Positions 47,100 through 58,790 of a DNA stretch of 64,000 nucleotides are shown here, piece after piece. The position numbers were made by a program, and so were the translations under genes. The first letter of the stretch is position 1; every line of letters starts with the position of its first letter. A model generated the notes under the pieces. It saw only the letters and a list, made by a program, of their open reading frames with translations. It did not search any database and was not told the DNA's origin. Origin of the DNA: Manduca sexta (lineage: Eukaryota > Arthropoda > Insecta > Lepidoptera > Sphingidae); contig NC_051139.1 in the NCBI RefSeq assembly GCF_014839805.1, positions 4,402,001 to 4,466,000 on the forward strand, given 5' to 3'.

Positions 47100-47250
47100 T
47101 TCATTGGGAAGTGACACGGTCGGCAGCGAGACCTTGCCGCCCCCTGCGACCCCGCGCGTACCCTGCCGCCAGGCTCAGCTGACGTCACCGTCGCCATCTT
47201 GCAGTGACGCGTTGCTTGGCAACGAACACACGCGGCTCAGCCGATACAGG
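47100..47250. promoter_or_regulatory. GC-rich promoter/enhancer-like island with CRE and X-box
   Basis: Sharp GC-rich island in AT-rich DNA. In order: E-box CAGCTG (47176-47181) overlapping CRE TGACGTCA (47180-47187), GCCATCTTG (47193-47201, YY1/Pho-like) and GTTGCTTGGCAAC (47211-47223), a perfect RFX X-box palindrome. This set is typical of a TATA-less promoter or strong enhancer. The 164-codon + frame crossing it (46876-47370) and the 62-codon - frame (47009-47197, starting at CAAGATGGCG) show no domain. It could be an alternative Mef2 promoter about 15 kb upstream of the coding start, or the start of a minus-strand transcript. Confidence 0.5.
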
Positions 47251-47519
47251 TTGTTTGCGATTTTTTTTTATTTTCGCATGTCTATGTTTTTGTATCGAAT
47301 ACTTTATAACTATTATTTATATAAGTCGTCTAACCATCTGGCATATTTTTTCTTTAGCCGGGTGAATTAAAGGCTACATATTTTTTTTATAATTACCTGA
47401 TATTAAGGCTTTACAATTACAAACCCATTAACATTTATATAATATTGGCTTAAAAATATAATAGTACAATTCCGTGTGGTTCTGTGGAAATACTGTTATA
47501 ACATTTTACTGTACGGAAT

Positions 47520-47645
47520 AGTATGAAGATAGAGGTCGCAGATTCTATCCATTATTATTATATTAGATTATGTACTGTCTTATTTTGTAAAACATATATT
47601 TTAATAATTGTGAAGTGCAATAAATTGATTGATTGATTGATTTCG
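47520..47645 (+). repeat. LINE 3' tail with (TTGA)n
   Basis: An AT-rich segment ends in 'TGAAGTGCAATAAATTGATT' and continues as GATT repeats (about 47624-47643). 'aataaattgattgattgatt' is a common 3' terminus of insect non-LTR retrotransposons whose tails are short tandem repeats. No coding part is present. Confidence 0.5.
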
Positions 47646-50600
47646 TGAGATATCCAGATTTTCACTATGCGCGAATTGCTGTTCAATTATTTCCTGCGAA
47701 TCAACAATGTGAGGAAATACCTAAGATTAATTAATGTTCTACTCTGCTTTTCTGTAATAATTGTAACACTTTAACGTTACAAACGCGTAGAATATTACGT
47801 GTGGATAAATATTTGTGAGGCATAAGGAGTACTGTTATTATTGTGATAATGTACAAGGCTCACATATTTAATGAATGCATCACGATTGTCTCTTATAACA
47901 CGAATACGTGGCTAACGTTCTAGTTTCGCCTTGCTTAAATCAAAATATATTAAATGTATAGTCTAGTTTAGTGCCAGCGTGTATTGGCTGAGATTTGGAA
48001 GGTCTTAGGTTCGATTGATGGATGTTCATACTTTATGTTTTTCACTTTTAGGCTTGTTGCCTATAAGTCGCGTTTACTAAACGCATACGTCATTTCAGTT
48101 TTTTGTATGATAGTTAAACTACCCTAATCATGCCAGCCTATTCATTCTGTAGACATTTATGTCTACAGAGGGACTCTACCACTTCATATAAAAAATGTAT
48201 TTAATTATTTATGAGTTTCGAAAACAAAACACCATGTACCATCCAACATTCTTAGTAATAAAGTGCTTGAAAAATAATTGATAACTACATTATCCTGTAA
48301 GTTGAATTCTACGTTGTCCTGTGTGATAATTGTATAATTAAAATTCCTCAATAAGTCTATATGCAGCCGATGCCGTTAACTATAGTGAACTGAAATAATT
48401 GTTATCCTGAATTATGTTTAATTTTCAGAAACAGATCTGTCTATCTTTACTTCGTTAATCGTAGTAACAATTTAATATTATTAAAGTACTTTTCAATTCG
48501 TTTACAAACATTATAATCAAACATTATACTTTATAATTAATATAGGATAAAACTCAAATTAGTTATTGGCTGTATAATCCATTTTTCCTGAATCATATAT
48601 TGATATTAAAATGAACGCAAAATTTAAATCAGTAATAAACTTCGAAAATCATTCTACACATTTTCTTAATAGAAACGAAAATCGCATATCGCAGTATCGT
48701 AATCTAAAGTTTTGTAAATTTTGTCACTGTCGTTCGAAAACCTCTTCCTATGTAGAATGGAAATTACACTTAATTGTGACATTTCAATTAATATCCGATT
48801 ATAATATGAATTAATAAACAAACTACTCGAAGCACATTTTAAATGACTTGCGAAATTCACTGTAGTTCTTTCCTTACGCGTTGTCGCAATCAATGTTAGA
48901 AATAATAATATTTATTTAGATTTTCATCAATTATTTTCACTAAAACAATTTAATACGTCGAATAAAAATATTTTCACTGAAACAAAGATGTAATACGTGG
49001 AAAAAAAGAATTCATTCTGTTCTTCGTGTTTTATAATTTATAACATATTGGGCAAGTATTGGACTGATCCAAATAAATCATAAATAAATTTGGTGGCACC
49101 TAGAGCGGAAAATAAGGATATTATAGCGTGCCGGAAATCTACTCTTCTAACGGAATAAACAAGTATTTATTCTACTTATTAACTCACTGGCAGGGGGTAT
49201 CTGCCATATACTATGAATTATACTCGTTTTCTGCATATTAGGTCGGTATTTTTCTAAATATATGTAATAAATAATAATTATTTCTGCACGTTATTATCGC
49301 TGCTATAAAATAGCTTTATTGTCCAGGATTGAGGTGCAGGATGTCCTGTGTTAACAACTGGGCTTTTTTTCTAAAACATAAGAACACGAAAGAACACATG
49401 GTCTTTCGTGTGCGTTTCATTCAAATAAGATCGGAGACTGCATTTTCTGCCATCAAACATACAAACATGATGTCAAACTTTCGTATTTATGTTCGTACGA
49501 TACCGACAAATATATTCTCGATAAGTCTATCGCTAGGATATGTTATTCCCATACATAAAGATAGCGTTAACGATCGTAAAAGGGCATCGTGGCTACCTGG
49601 ACAGAGGATAATGAATAAAATTAGGTATTTATAATGTTTTAAGTATGAAATACACGTACGCTATTGAAAAAAGTTGAAGCAAAAACTTACCTTAAAGACT
49701 ATGAATGAAGGCAAAAATGCATATTTGATAAAAAAAATAATGAAACGAGAAAACAATAACTAAATATATAGCTGATTAATTAATTTGCAAAAGTAGCGCG
49801 TGAAATATATCACAACACTATCATCAAAAGCAGAAATAATCGGTGTATAATTGTTAATTTCATTTCATAACGGCCGGTGTCGGACGTACGGTTAGCATAT
49901 AAAACATTCAATCGTAAAACACACTTGCGAGCTCTAATCGATGGTTACTCGTGCAAATTGCGCCCTTTGTTATTCTCTAAGTACCTAATTATGTTTTTGC
50001 TTATTTACACCTCACTGTCACTTGGCCTTTTATTTTCTTATTGCTTTTTCCTTGAAGGAACGCGGCTTAGACGCGCTGTATTGAGCGTAATTAGTAAGTT
50101 TTTTATTGTGGGATTTGGATTTCGCAGTTAGTTTTTGGAAGTTTAGATTTGTAATTATATTTTAAGAGTCAGCGTTGGTTTTGATTGGTGTGACTGAATA
50201 AACTTATTTTTTAATTTCACCTTTCTAGAAATTTTATAAAATCTCTCTAGGAACAGTCAAGTCTAGTTTCAAAACTGTGAACATAAGTCTCGATAAGGAT
50301 GCATACTAAGTCGTCAATATTACAAACCAGATAAAACAAAAAACCACATTTTCATATCAGCAATATCTCGGAACACTGAAACATATGCAATAACCACATT
50401 TCGTGATATTGAAATGTCAAAGCCACGGGTCTCTCATTAGCTTTTCCTGGCACGTGCCATATATTCAGCATAGATTTAACACGTTTTCCATCATTGCACG
50501 CGTGGGACGTTCACCGCCCACATCCATAATCCTCAGATACAAATCAATACAAACGTCCACTGACGGACAATTCGCCATGATATTGAAAGCAGTTTTGACT

Positions 50601-51299
50601 AGATTAATAAAATATATTTTAGTGGTATTTAAAAAATATTATGAGTATTTTGGCTTTTTAATTAATGCAAAAGGAATTTAAATATTTTAATGTAACTGTT
50701 TTGTCGTAAATCGTGTTTTGATAGTTCCAAATTTAAATTAGGAAACAGATTTAAAAAAAGAAATTCGTTAAAATTGTTTTTATAACTCTTTTAAAGAAAA
50801 ATAGCCTTTAAGGCATTGTCAGATTAATCATGACTCACCAACCATACGACTACGTCATCGTTTGTTTACAATTAAGACTTTGTATGAATGATTTATGTCG
50901 TCTTAACCTTCTTTAATTTAGGTATAAACAATGTTGTTGTGTTGAAATATCAGTAATCAAACGTAATTTTTATGGACTGAATTGTTTACTTGATCTATTG
51001 CTTTTAAAAGGAAAATGCTGAGATATTTTTATTACAAAAGGAAATTACTTATTTTCTAGAGCAACTTTCTGGCATCAGTATGGTTTTGCAACATTTGAAT
51101 AGCAGTGATTGTGTAAATGCATTTTTTTTATTTCCCGAGTATATTCTTTTTTTTCTATAATATTTTTTAAAGTCCGAAATCTTTAACTATTATTCTATGT
51201 AAGTCTAAAGAAAGATCTCTATCAAATTACTAACTTAAGTTCACTGCTTACGTGACTAAAATAAAATTGTAACACGATGTCTGTATATTATAGCTATTG
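47646..51299. other. Intronic stretch without genes
   Basis: No gene found. Around 47965-48020 a TTAGGTTCGATTGATGG run looks like a worn SINE box B. The frames at 48611, 48666, 49329 (101 codons), 49877 and 50403 have no recognisable domain or good start context. The rest is AT-rich. Confidence 0.45.
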
Positions 51300-51560
51300 A
51301 AGAAAAACTAATACGAGGGTCTTTCTTAGAGTGATAGAAGACAAAAAAAAACAGTTTTTAGAATATTTATCTGTCTGCCTGTCTGTTTGTACAAACATTA
51401 CGCAATAACTACTCTATGGAATTAAATACTATTCATTGATGTATTGCTAGAGTTTTAACTTAAAATACAAGCCCCGTTTTACCCTCGGAAAATATGAAGC
51501 GGGAACTTTAATCCGGAAAAACTTTTTCACGTAAGCAGAGCTGCGAACAAATTATAGTCT
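51300..51560. repeat. RTE-like LINE relict
   Basis: 'ATCTGTCTGCCTGTCTGTTT', 'TACGCAATAACTACTCTATG', 'CAAGCCCCGTTTTACCCTCG' and 'CACGTAAGCAGAGCTGCGAA' are decayed versions of blocks normally arranged in lepidopteran RTE-like elements ('tctgtctg...', 'tcacgcgggcgaagccgcggg'). Old and non-coding. Confidence 0.45.
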
Positions 51561-51635
51561 TACAATAAAGGTTAACTTAGTTTAATGCTTAAAAAGGTCA
51601 TTTACTTAGTATTTATATATCACAATATAAATTGG

Positions 51636-51800
51636 TGACTGCTTCAATGGCGTGGATGTATAGCAAGCGCATTGCAGCACCGGTCTGAGGATCCTAGTTC
51701 GAATCCCGGGTCGGGCAAAAGTTATTATCAACCCGGAATCTGGAATTTGTACCAGATATGTCAAAAAGATCACCCTATATCAAGGCACGTTTAAGACAAT
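51636..51800 (+). repeat. SINE-B, 5' half
   Basis: A degenerate box A (ATGGCGTGGATGTA) and well-kept box B (TAGTTCGAATCCCGG, 51695-51709) precede 'TATCAACCCGGAATCTGGAA' and 'TTTGTACCAGATATGTC', after which similarity fades. The 'GATATTTGGGTTTTTC' block is deleted. Confidence 0.8.
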
Positions 51801-52344
51801 TGAAGTTAACGAACAGAATACCATTCCATGCTAATTTCAAGATAACACTGCCATAGAGAATGCCCCTGTGAAACCCTGAAAACCGATAACGGAAAGCAAT
51901 ATGCTAGAGTGCATCAGATTGTAGCAGGGAACCGCAGGTGCACTGAGCAAAGCTTTGTACGAGCTTACAGGAAACGACCGCAAATTTGGTTAAGCATTAA
52001 TGGAGATGACATTCATACGACGCACTTTAAAACGGGATGCGGAGTACTTTTGTTTACAGTGTATTAATAAAATGGAGGGTAAAGGTCATCTGTTGGTACC
52101 TGATATAGTTAGGTATAGTATATAATATATAGTTAGATAATATTTGTTTTATATGTGTGTTTATGTTGACGTAGTTTCGTGGGACATTGTGTTAGTATAT
52201 TATGGGAACTTAAATTAATTGTATTTATAACAAAAGCATTGTCTCCCACACATTTAAATGGTAAATTTACAAGGTATGTAATAAAACGAAATATAAAAAA
52301 TATTATGTGTACAGACGATACCTACTGCAATCACCGTTACTATA
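51801..52344. other. Short stretch, nothing recognised
   Basis: 51800-52030 is somewhat GC-richer ('GCAGGGAACCGCAGGTGCAC', 'GAGCTTACAGGAAACGACCG') and might be further transposon sequence. The 70-codon frame at 52179-52391 ends inside the following SINE and is not a gene. Confidence 0.4.
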
Positions 52345-52610
52345 ATATAATAATAATATCAGCCCTGTATTATATACTTGCCCACTGCTGAGCACGGGCC
52401 TCCTCTACTACTGAGAGGGATTAGGCCTTAGTCCACCACGCTGGCCTAGTACGGATTGGCAGACTTCACACACGCTGAAAATTCCAATAGAGCATTTCTC
52501 AGGTATGCAGGTTTCCTCATGATGTTTTCGTTCACTATTAAAGTTAACGATAATTCACAAAGAAGGTACGTGCCTTCGGTTTTGAACATGCAGACATTCG
52601 TCTAGGAAAT
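52345..52610 (-). repeat. SINE family A, near full 3' body
   Basis: On the minus strand: 'ACCTTCTTTGTGAATTATCG', 'TGAACGAAAACATCATGAGG', 'AAACCTGCATACCTGAGAAA', 'CACTCGT'-less middle, 'CCAGCGTGGTGGACTAAGGC', 'CTAATCCCTCTCAGTAGTAG' and 'AGCAGTGGGCAAGTATATAA'. The tRNA head is missing. This copy keeps the intact CCTCTCAGTAGTAGAGGAGG site into which SINE-C inserted at 20.1 kb. Confidence 0.85.
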
Positions 52611-54164
52611 CTATTCCACACCCAAATAAGCTATCGCCGTTCTTACTCTTTTTAAATCTAAATAAACTATTTCACACCAAAACCCCAGCGAACTAAAGTG
52701 CCACTCTAATTTCGCATATTTTTTCCTATATCGGTTACCTTTGTTCGAAACTGCGAACAGATAGAGGCACAAGGATGCTTTGATAACGTACGGAGCGTTA
52801 TCAGTCATCTGTCGTGTTTGTCCTACGTATCACCTGAATTGTACGTAAAAACTATACTGGAATTAACTGGAAACAAGCTAATTGCGAGTTAATTTCTTTA
52901 TATATTACGCTTCAGTGGTGACGAGTCTGTATAAGCCGATTCTTGCCGGTTTCCCTTACGTAATTTATGTAAAATCTTATTATTATTAGACGGATTTGCA
53001 GACCGCATTGATGCATATTAGAACGTATATGTTGTTTCGAGTTACCTTTTGGAAAATTTCATCCTTCGCCAGTCATGTTTAGTTTTCCTTGTTATTAAAA
53101 CAATATGTCATTGGCACGTTAAAATATCAATAAATATAGAGCAAACTCTATATTAATGTATAATAGTTCGACGTATGGCGGGTTAATAGACTTAGGCGAT
53201 ATTTAATTCCGAAATTGAGTTTTATATTTGGAATCATCACATTTTTCTTTTATTTTTTTATCCGTGCAAGGCAAAGTGACGCTCTGCACCTAATGTTAAG
53301 TCGAGTGGAGTTCGATAGAATGTCGACTGACGAGAGATGATTATCCCTCGGCAGTCGACACAATTATGTCGTCCTGTCGGAACCGGATATACACAGGTTG
53401 TTCCCGGAACACGATATACTTATATACTATGGGGGGTTTTAACACCTTGCGTACAGTGATTGATATCCGAGCGGATAAAAAATAAATGAACCTAGTCTCA
53501 ATTTTTCGAAAACAAAAGGTCGCATAAGTCAATTAGTCTTCCAACCATCAATATAGAATTGAGTACTTAAGCGACGCAAACTGACCTTATGTTAAGTGAA
53601 GTGGCAACCATCGTATACACGTTACTCGTACTTAACTTTGAACATTGTAATCGGAACCCTAAGCCGGTCGATACTTTGCGGCAGACGTACAATTTGACAG
53701 CTCTTATACTAATCTCATTCAGCTTTGGCTGGGACGCGCGTGGGCGGCCTGCCGGGTCCACACGCCTACGCTCAGCTCCTTGACGACCGCACAGGCGCAG
53801 ATTTCAATCTACACACGGATCTATGAGAGGTCCCGATCCCAGTGAACCTTGAAATTGTCGCTTTGATTCATTTAATGATTTTTTTTGCACGGTTGTAAGT
53901 CGACGTCATTTGACGTGGTAAGCGATGTACTACTATATCTGTACTTGATTGGAGGTAAACTTCTAACCCGTATATTAAAAGGTAAATTTTGACTTTATAT
54001 GTAGTAATCTCCGGTATTAATTTGATTTTGTAAACACTGTTATAAATGCGATACATCAACTGCCACACTGTGCGTTTTCAGAGATCATTATTACCACGAA
54101 CTTGTGTGTTCTAGCACGAACTTCTTCCTACGGTGTTTCCTCAAAGTTATGACTTATCCATAAA
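52611..54164. other. Intronic stretch; GC patch at 53.7 kb
   Basis: No gene. Opposed 64-codon frames (53567-53783) overlap a GC-rich patch at 53715-53805 ('TGGGACGCGCGTGGGCGGCC', 'GGTCCACACGCCTACGCTCA'). GTGGGCGG is an Egr/KLF-like zinc-finger site. It is a possible regulatory element. The rest is AT-rich. Confidence 0.45.
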
Positions 54165-54295
54165 CGAGGTTTATTTTTTTTTGCCGTAGGCAGCGGCTTC
54201 ACTGCGTCCCTGACACTACCGACGTCCATGGGCAACGGTAACCACTTACCATCAATGAGCCGTGAGCTCGTCTGCCTTCGGCAGCAATAAAACAT
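54165..54295 (-). repeat. Repeat E fragment (reverse)
   Basis: The minus strand reads 'TTTTATTGCTGCCGAAGGCA', 'GACGAGCTCACGGCTCATTG', 'ATGGTAAGTGGTTACCGTTG' and 'CCCATGGACGTCGGTAGTGT'. This is a better-preserved form of the CCTGATGGTAAG module found at 17.3, 39.0 and 62.5 kb. Confidence 0.6.
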
Positions 54296-57200
54296 AAACG
54301 TCAACTATAAGTGTACTATTTTAAGAATATGAGCTAGTTGTTTGAAGTTTTATGTAGAGATACATCGTTGCGTAATATAAGTATGATCGAGCAACTTCAA
54401 CCTGTGATCTACTGTAGCTCCTAGAGCAACCACGGAGACGTTTTTTGTCAACCTAAGGTGTTTGAACGAGTTAAGTGAAAGATATTCTAATCGACCACTA
54501 ATCGACTTCATCCCGTGGGCTTTGTAAGACTGTCCGCAACATTTTATAATAAATCAAAGTTTCTTATATTACTTTTTGTGAAGGGTAAAAGATTTTCTCA
54601 CTTGTTTAGCTTTGAACGAGGCTCGGTTCACGCCCTCACGCCTTTGTTAACCTTTTAAGAAAAAACTTAATGACCCATGCGAAAAAGGGAAGGTGACAGT
54701 AAATATTGACGCTTTAGGTTATCATTTACTTGTGGTTCATTAGATTTTTAAAATACATGTTATGTGGATACCGCATAATAGGTATGAAGGACCCTTTCAT
54801 ATTTGTTAAGCTGTATATTAAACAAGCGTCTTTATAAAAGCGGTTGCGTATTTACAAACTTTTAACAAGGAAGTATTGTGACGTCACAATAGTGTATTTC
54901 AATGCAGGATTCTGGTTTCTAAACTGGTAAAAAAACATGAACGTATCATTTTTCTTAACGATTTGTTATCCGATATCAGATTTAAATGTGGCATTTTTAT
55001 TTTTTATGAGAATTAATTAAATTATACTTCATTGTAATTGATACTAAGAAACAATGTTTTGACCAATTTACTGATGTTTTCAGGATATTATGCGACAGTA
55101 AATCATCTTCCAAAAAGTAATTTCAACTAACACACTATAGAGAGAATTTACTAAGGCAAATAATAATCAGTCAAAGCTCTCCTAATGCATGATTGGAAGC
55201 AAGCCGCGTATAAAACCTATAAACACAGTGACCCGTCACCGCCCCCCTCTGACCTGCACACATGTGTAAACCTTATTGCGAAGTACTGAAGCTTGAAATC
55301 GCACTTTCGTGCTGGAAATTTTGTAATATTGCAACACTTGCGTGGATGACTGCTTTTTTTGATAGTTTTATATAATGGAAAATACATTACTATAGTTATA
55401 GTTTTTAAATTCTCGAGGATTGTTAGTATTCTGAATATTCTTTTTATCTTATAGGAAGCTATTAGCAAGCGGATTTTGAGACAAGAATGCCGCGAGACAA
55501 TAAAAAAATTATAGATTCCATTTTCAAACATCGAAAAACCATTTTTTAAATAATCGCTATTCTAATTTCGAAAATTCTCAATTGTAAGGCAATATTTTTC
55601 ATGTTACTAGCATAAAAACTGCATAGTGCATAGTTTAAAGTTAAGAAATAAAACACCGTTGCATTAATGACAGTAAGACCTAGTACACACGCACGACACG
55701 CACACACACCAATGCAAAGGGGTGAAACGGGCAAACATGACACACTGATCTATTTCCACCAACCTTCCGTACCCACATACCTGTACTATCTACGATGCAA
55801 TTTCGCTACATCCATACATATGGATCCATACATTATGAACAGGTGAAGCTCGTTTGTGAGATTAAAATGTAGGAAGTAATCTCCCCAACTATTTATCCGA
55901 TTTTGAGAATTGTTGCGCTTAAAAACCACATTGTTCTCCAATGCTATCCATAGACACTTTTGGCTAGAGAAACTTAGAGTAAATACTTTTTTATGAGGTA
56001 ACAATGATTTGTATTCATTTTTATAACATTAATATACATTCTACAGCTATCATACATACATACATAGATTCTCGTTTGTTTTTCGATATTTCAGTCGAAT
56101 TTCATCAAGTTCGACGTAGTCATTTCGTCTTAATATAAAAAAGTTTTTCTTGGCAGTTGATAACAATGATTATTACCCGCTGACATTTTAATTTACGCGT
56201 CGTATCTCGAAGTGTGGTTGGTCGTGAAACGTCAAAAGTTTTCCTCACTTTCTCAATTTAATTGGTTCTAAAGAAAATATGGTAGCATTTTCTTTTTGAT
56301 GAGTAAATATAGACTTTAAGTGTATTCAGTTTAAATTTAATGTTATAATAGCTTTGGTGTTTCTAAGATCTGATTCATCGGAGTAATTTTATTACGGTTA
56401 ATTAGCGTTGATGATATCAAACGTTTTAATTAAAGGCTAAATACATTACTAAACGCTATAATATTATAATTTATATTTTAAATACAAAAAAGTTTTTTTT
56501 TGTATAATTGCAGTCCATGTTCGCAATTTCTTGTAATAAATAATGTTTAAGTTAAGTGTGTTTGTAACGTGGGTCCCATTTATTTTTACCATATTTCTGT
56601 ATACTCAAACTTGCCTGTAAATTAAGCTATATAGCAACCTAGAACAATAACCTCAATATAGCATTGTTAGTAATCACGAAAATGGTACATTCCACGTGTT
56701 AAACTATACATAAATAAGATTTTATTTCATTCCAAATAAATAAAATTTCGTGAAGGTTACCTAAGTAATAAAATATAAGGTAATATAAATTAGAAATCAT
56801 TTGAAATATGTATAAGAGTATTGCCTTAAACAATACAGAACAATACGTACATTAGACCTTAGGTATTATAAAATTGTGGGCAACTGCAATTTTTACCAAC
56901 GGATTCATCTGCCTTCGAACTCAAAAAAGTTATAATGAACTCTATAAATAGCATGCCTAAGAACCAGTATCCTTCAATCACCAACACCCTAATAGGAATT
57001 GGTATTACAAATAACTTAACTCAAACTGATTTCTTAATTCCACCTTTATCCATTTGCCCCACACTCACCCAATTTCACATTCAAATTGCAGGAATAAAAG
57101 ATTAAGGTCGCGGAAAATTTGTCGTATTGTGTTGCGCAATTTGATACGCAAAGAAAGCAATTTACTTCTGTCAGAAATCGGGATGCCAATTACAGATTTG

Positions 57201-57999
57201 ACGATCAGCTTTTTGACCTGTATTTTATGTGGAAATGTTTTATTCGGAATAAATCGTATGGGAGTGACAAATTATAAGCTTAACAGATTTCGTATGGATG
57301 ACATTTAGTGAACTAAGTATATCTGGGATTTCATTCTTGACGTCAGTACTCAAAATAGGTTAAACATTAAAGCCCCATTTACAGTCATTGAATAAACGAT
57401 CGCCATCTCAATCTTCAATCTGACTCCGAGATTTAACCAATCAAAATAAGTAATTCATAAGCATGTCAAAAAAATATTCTAATTAATTTTGAGATAGATC
57501 GAAAAAAGAGTTTGGGATCGTGTATTGAAATTGGCAGTTAGTCTTTTTAGAGGTATTCCTTCTTTTGCGTCTTTTCTTCATTCCTGGTCACACGCATACG
57601 TTTACGGTCGGCCACCAAGTCCTTTCATCGACCAAGGACCGTCTTCCTACCAACTATTTTGACAAGCATTCGCCAGAATTATGCCGTCCACTAACTGCAT
57701 AAGCGATTCGAACGTTCCGCTACAGGAACTTACTAATGCATGACCTAGACATATCGTTTAGATCTAGATGTGACTTCTACCTTGATTGAGATGTTTAAGA
57801 ACTTGACTGTATATGCTAATTAATCTAATGATTTCAAGAAATTATTCGTATCAATGTCAGTATCGAATGATTGTAATTTACTTTTAGTTCAAATTATTAA
57901 ATGAATTGCACGAATAATTAATTGCCCAATGCATTTCATCGTTCATTACTTATTAATGAACTGTATGTCGAAACACGATAAAATTAAAAAAGAAATAAC
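54296..57999. other. Intronic stretch with several candidate factor sites
   Basis: No gene or clear repeat for 3.7 kb. Sites seen: an 18-bp perfect palindrome with a CRE core (54874-54891); CACATGTG at 55259-55266, a Twist-type E-box; CTATAAATAG at 56942-56951, a perfect MEF2-type site; and TGACGTCA at 57338-57345. Twist directly activates Mef2 in Drosophila mesoderm, so the E-box is worth noting, but single sites prove nothing. Frames at 55217, 55546, 55786 and 57054 (65-104 codons) look fortuitous. Confidence 0.4.
54874..54891. promoter_or_regulatory. 18-bp perfect palindrome with CRE core
   Basis: TATTGTGACGTCACAATA is fully self-complementary over 18 bp. Its centre GTGACGTCAC is an optimal bZIP (CREB/ATF or PAR-type) binding site. 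Perfect palindromes of this length are rarely due to chance in 64 kb. Confidence 0.45.
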
Positions 58000-58110
58000 G
58001 GATTTCGATGAAATTTGGTATGGACACAAACAACTTTTTGTACCGGGAAAATATATAGCAGGACTTATACAGCAGAAATTTTTTTTCGCGCGGGCGAATC
58101 CGCGAGCAAA
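58000..58110 (+). repeat. RTE-like LINE fragment
   Basis: 'ACGGATTTCGATGAAATTTG', 'GTATGGACACAAACAACTTT', 'TTGTACCGGGAAAATATATA' and 'TTCGCGCGGGCGAATCCGCG' are standard blocks of a lepidopteran RTE-like tail. The opposed 64/72-codon frames here come from it. Confidence 0.65.
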
Positions 58111-58611
58111 AAATAGCCCAAACATAAAAATTACATGCACTATTTAATTTGCTATCACTGTTAAAACAATAATAGTGAATACCATGAATGAATTCTTAAG
58201 TTCCCACGACGGTTAGTAATTATGAAATTTTAGGAAATTTAACCCTGACTAGTCATCAATTAAGCCAAGTCGACAATACACATGGTCAGTAACGAAGAAA
58301 CACAATAAACTACTTTGTATTGTTAAAATTATTTTAGTTAACAAAATTTGTGCAATGACTTTTCCCGCCTTAATTTCATCTTTCATCACTGTGATTAAGC
58401 GGTAATAGAGATATATTCGCAGGTTAAAACCCAAAGGCTCAGATTCTTTTTTTTTATTTTTTATTATTATTTTTTTTTATTTATTTAGGATAACAAACGG
58501 TTACACATTATAATATATAAAAAAAATAAAAACGAATCTGTAAATGCGCAACCAGCACCGTTATCCACAGCATATACATTTTTTTTTTTAATTCATTTTT
58601 TGTAAAGTTAT
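58111..58611. other. Short stretch, T-rich, nothing recognised
   Basis: Two long T/A runs (58446-58488 and near 58570) may be decayed tails of retroelements. No coding; the 61-codon minus frame at 58249-58434 is unsupported. Confidence 0.4.
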
Positions 58612-58790
58612 CTATCCTTTATGAATTATCGTTTGCTTTAACGGTGAAGGATAACATCGTGAGGAAACGCATATCAGAGAAAATTCCTTATAAGAATTTC
58701 GATGGTATATGAAATCTGCCAAATACACTAGGCCAGCGTGGTAGTAGAGGAGGCTTGAACCAAGCAGTGGGACAATATAACCATATAACT
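58612..58790 (+). repeat. SINE family A, deleted copy
   Basis: 'GAATTATCGTTTGCTTTAAC', 'GGTGAAGGATAACATCGTGA', 'GGAAACGCATATCAGAGAAA', 'CACTAGGCCAGCGTGGTAGT', 'AGAGGAGGCTTGAACCAAGC' and 'AGTGGGACAATATAA'. The part between 'GCGTGGT' and 'AGTAGAGGAGG' is lost, probably by deletion between short repeats. Confidence 0.8.

Noticed and set aside
46876..47370. 164-codon frame, among the longest in the window
   Set aside because: It crosses the GC-rich island at 47.1 kb, changes composition abruptly there, has hydrophobic T-rich ends and no recognisable motif. The island explains the lack of stops.
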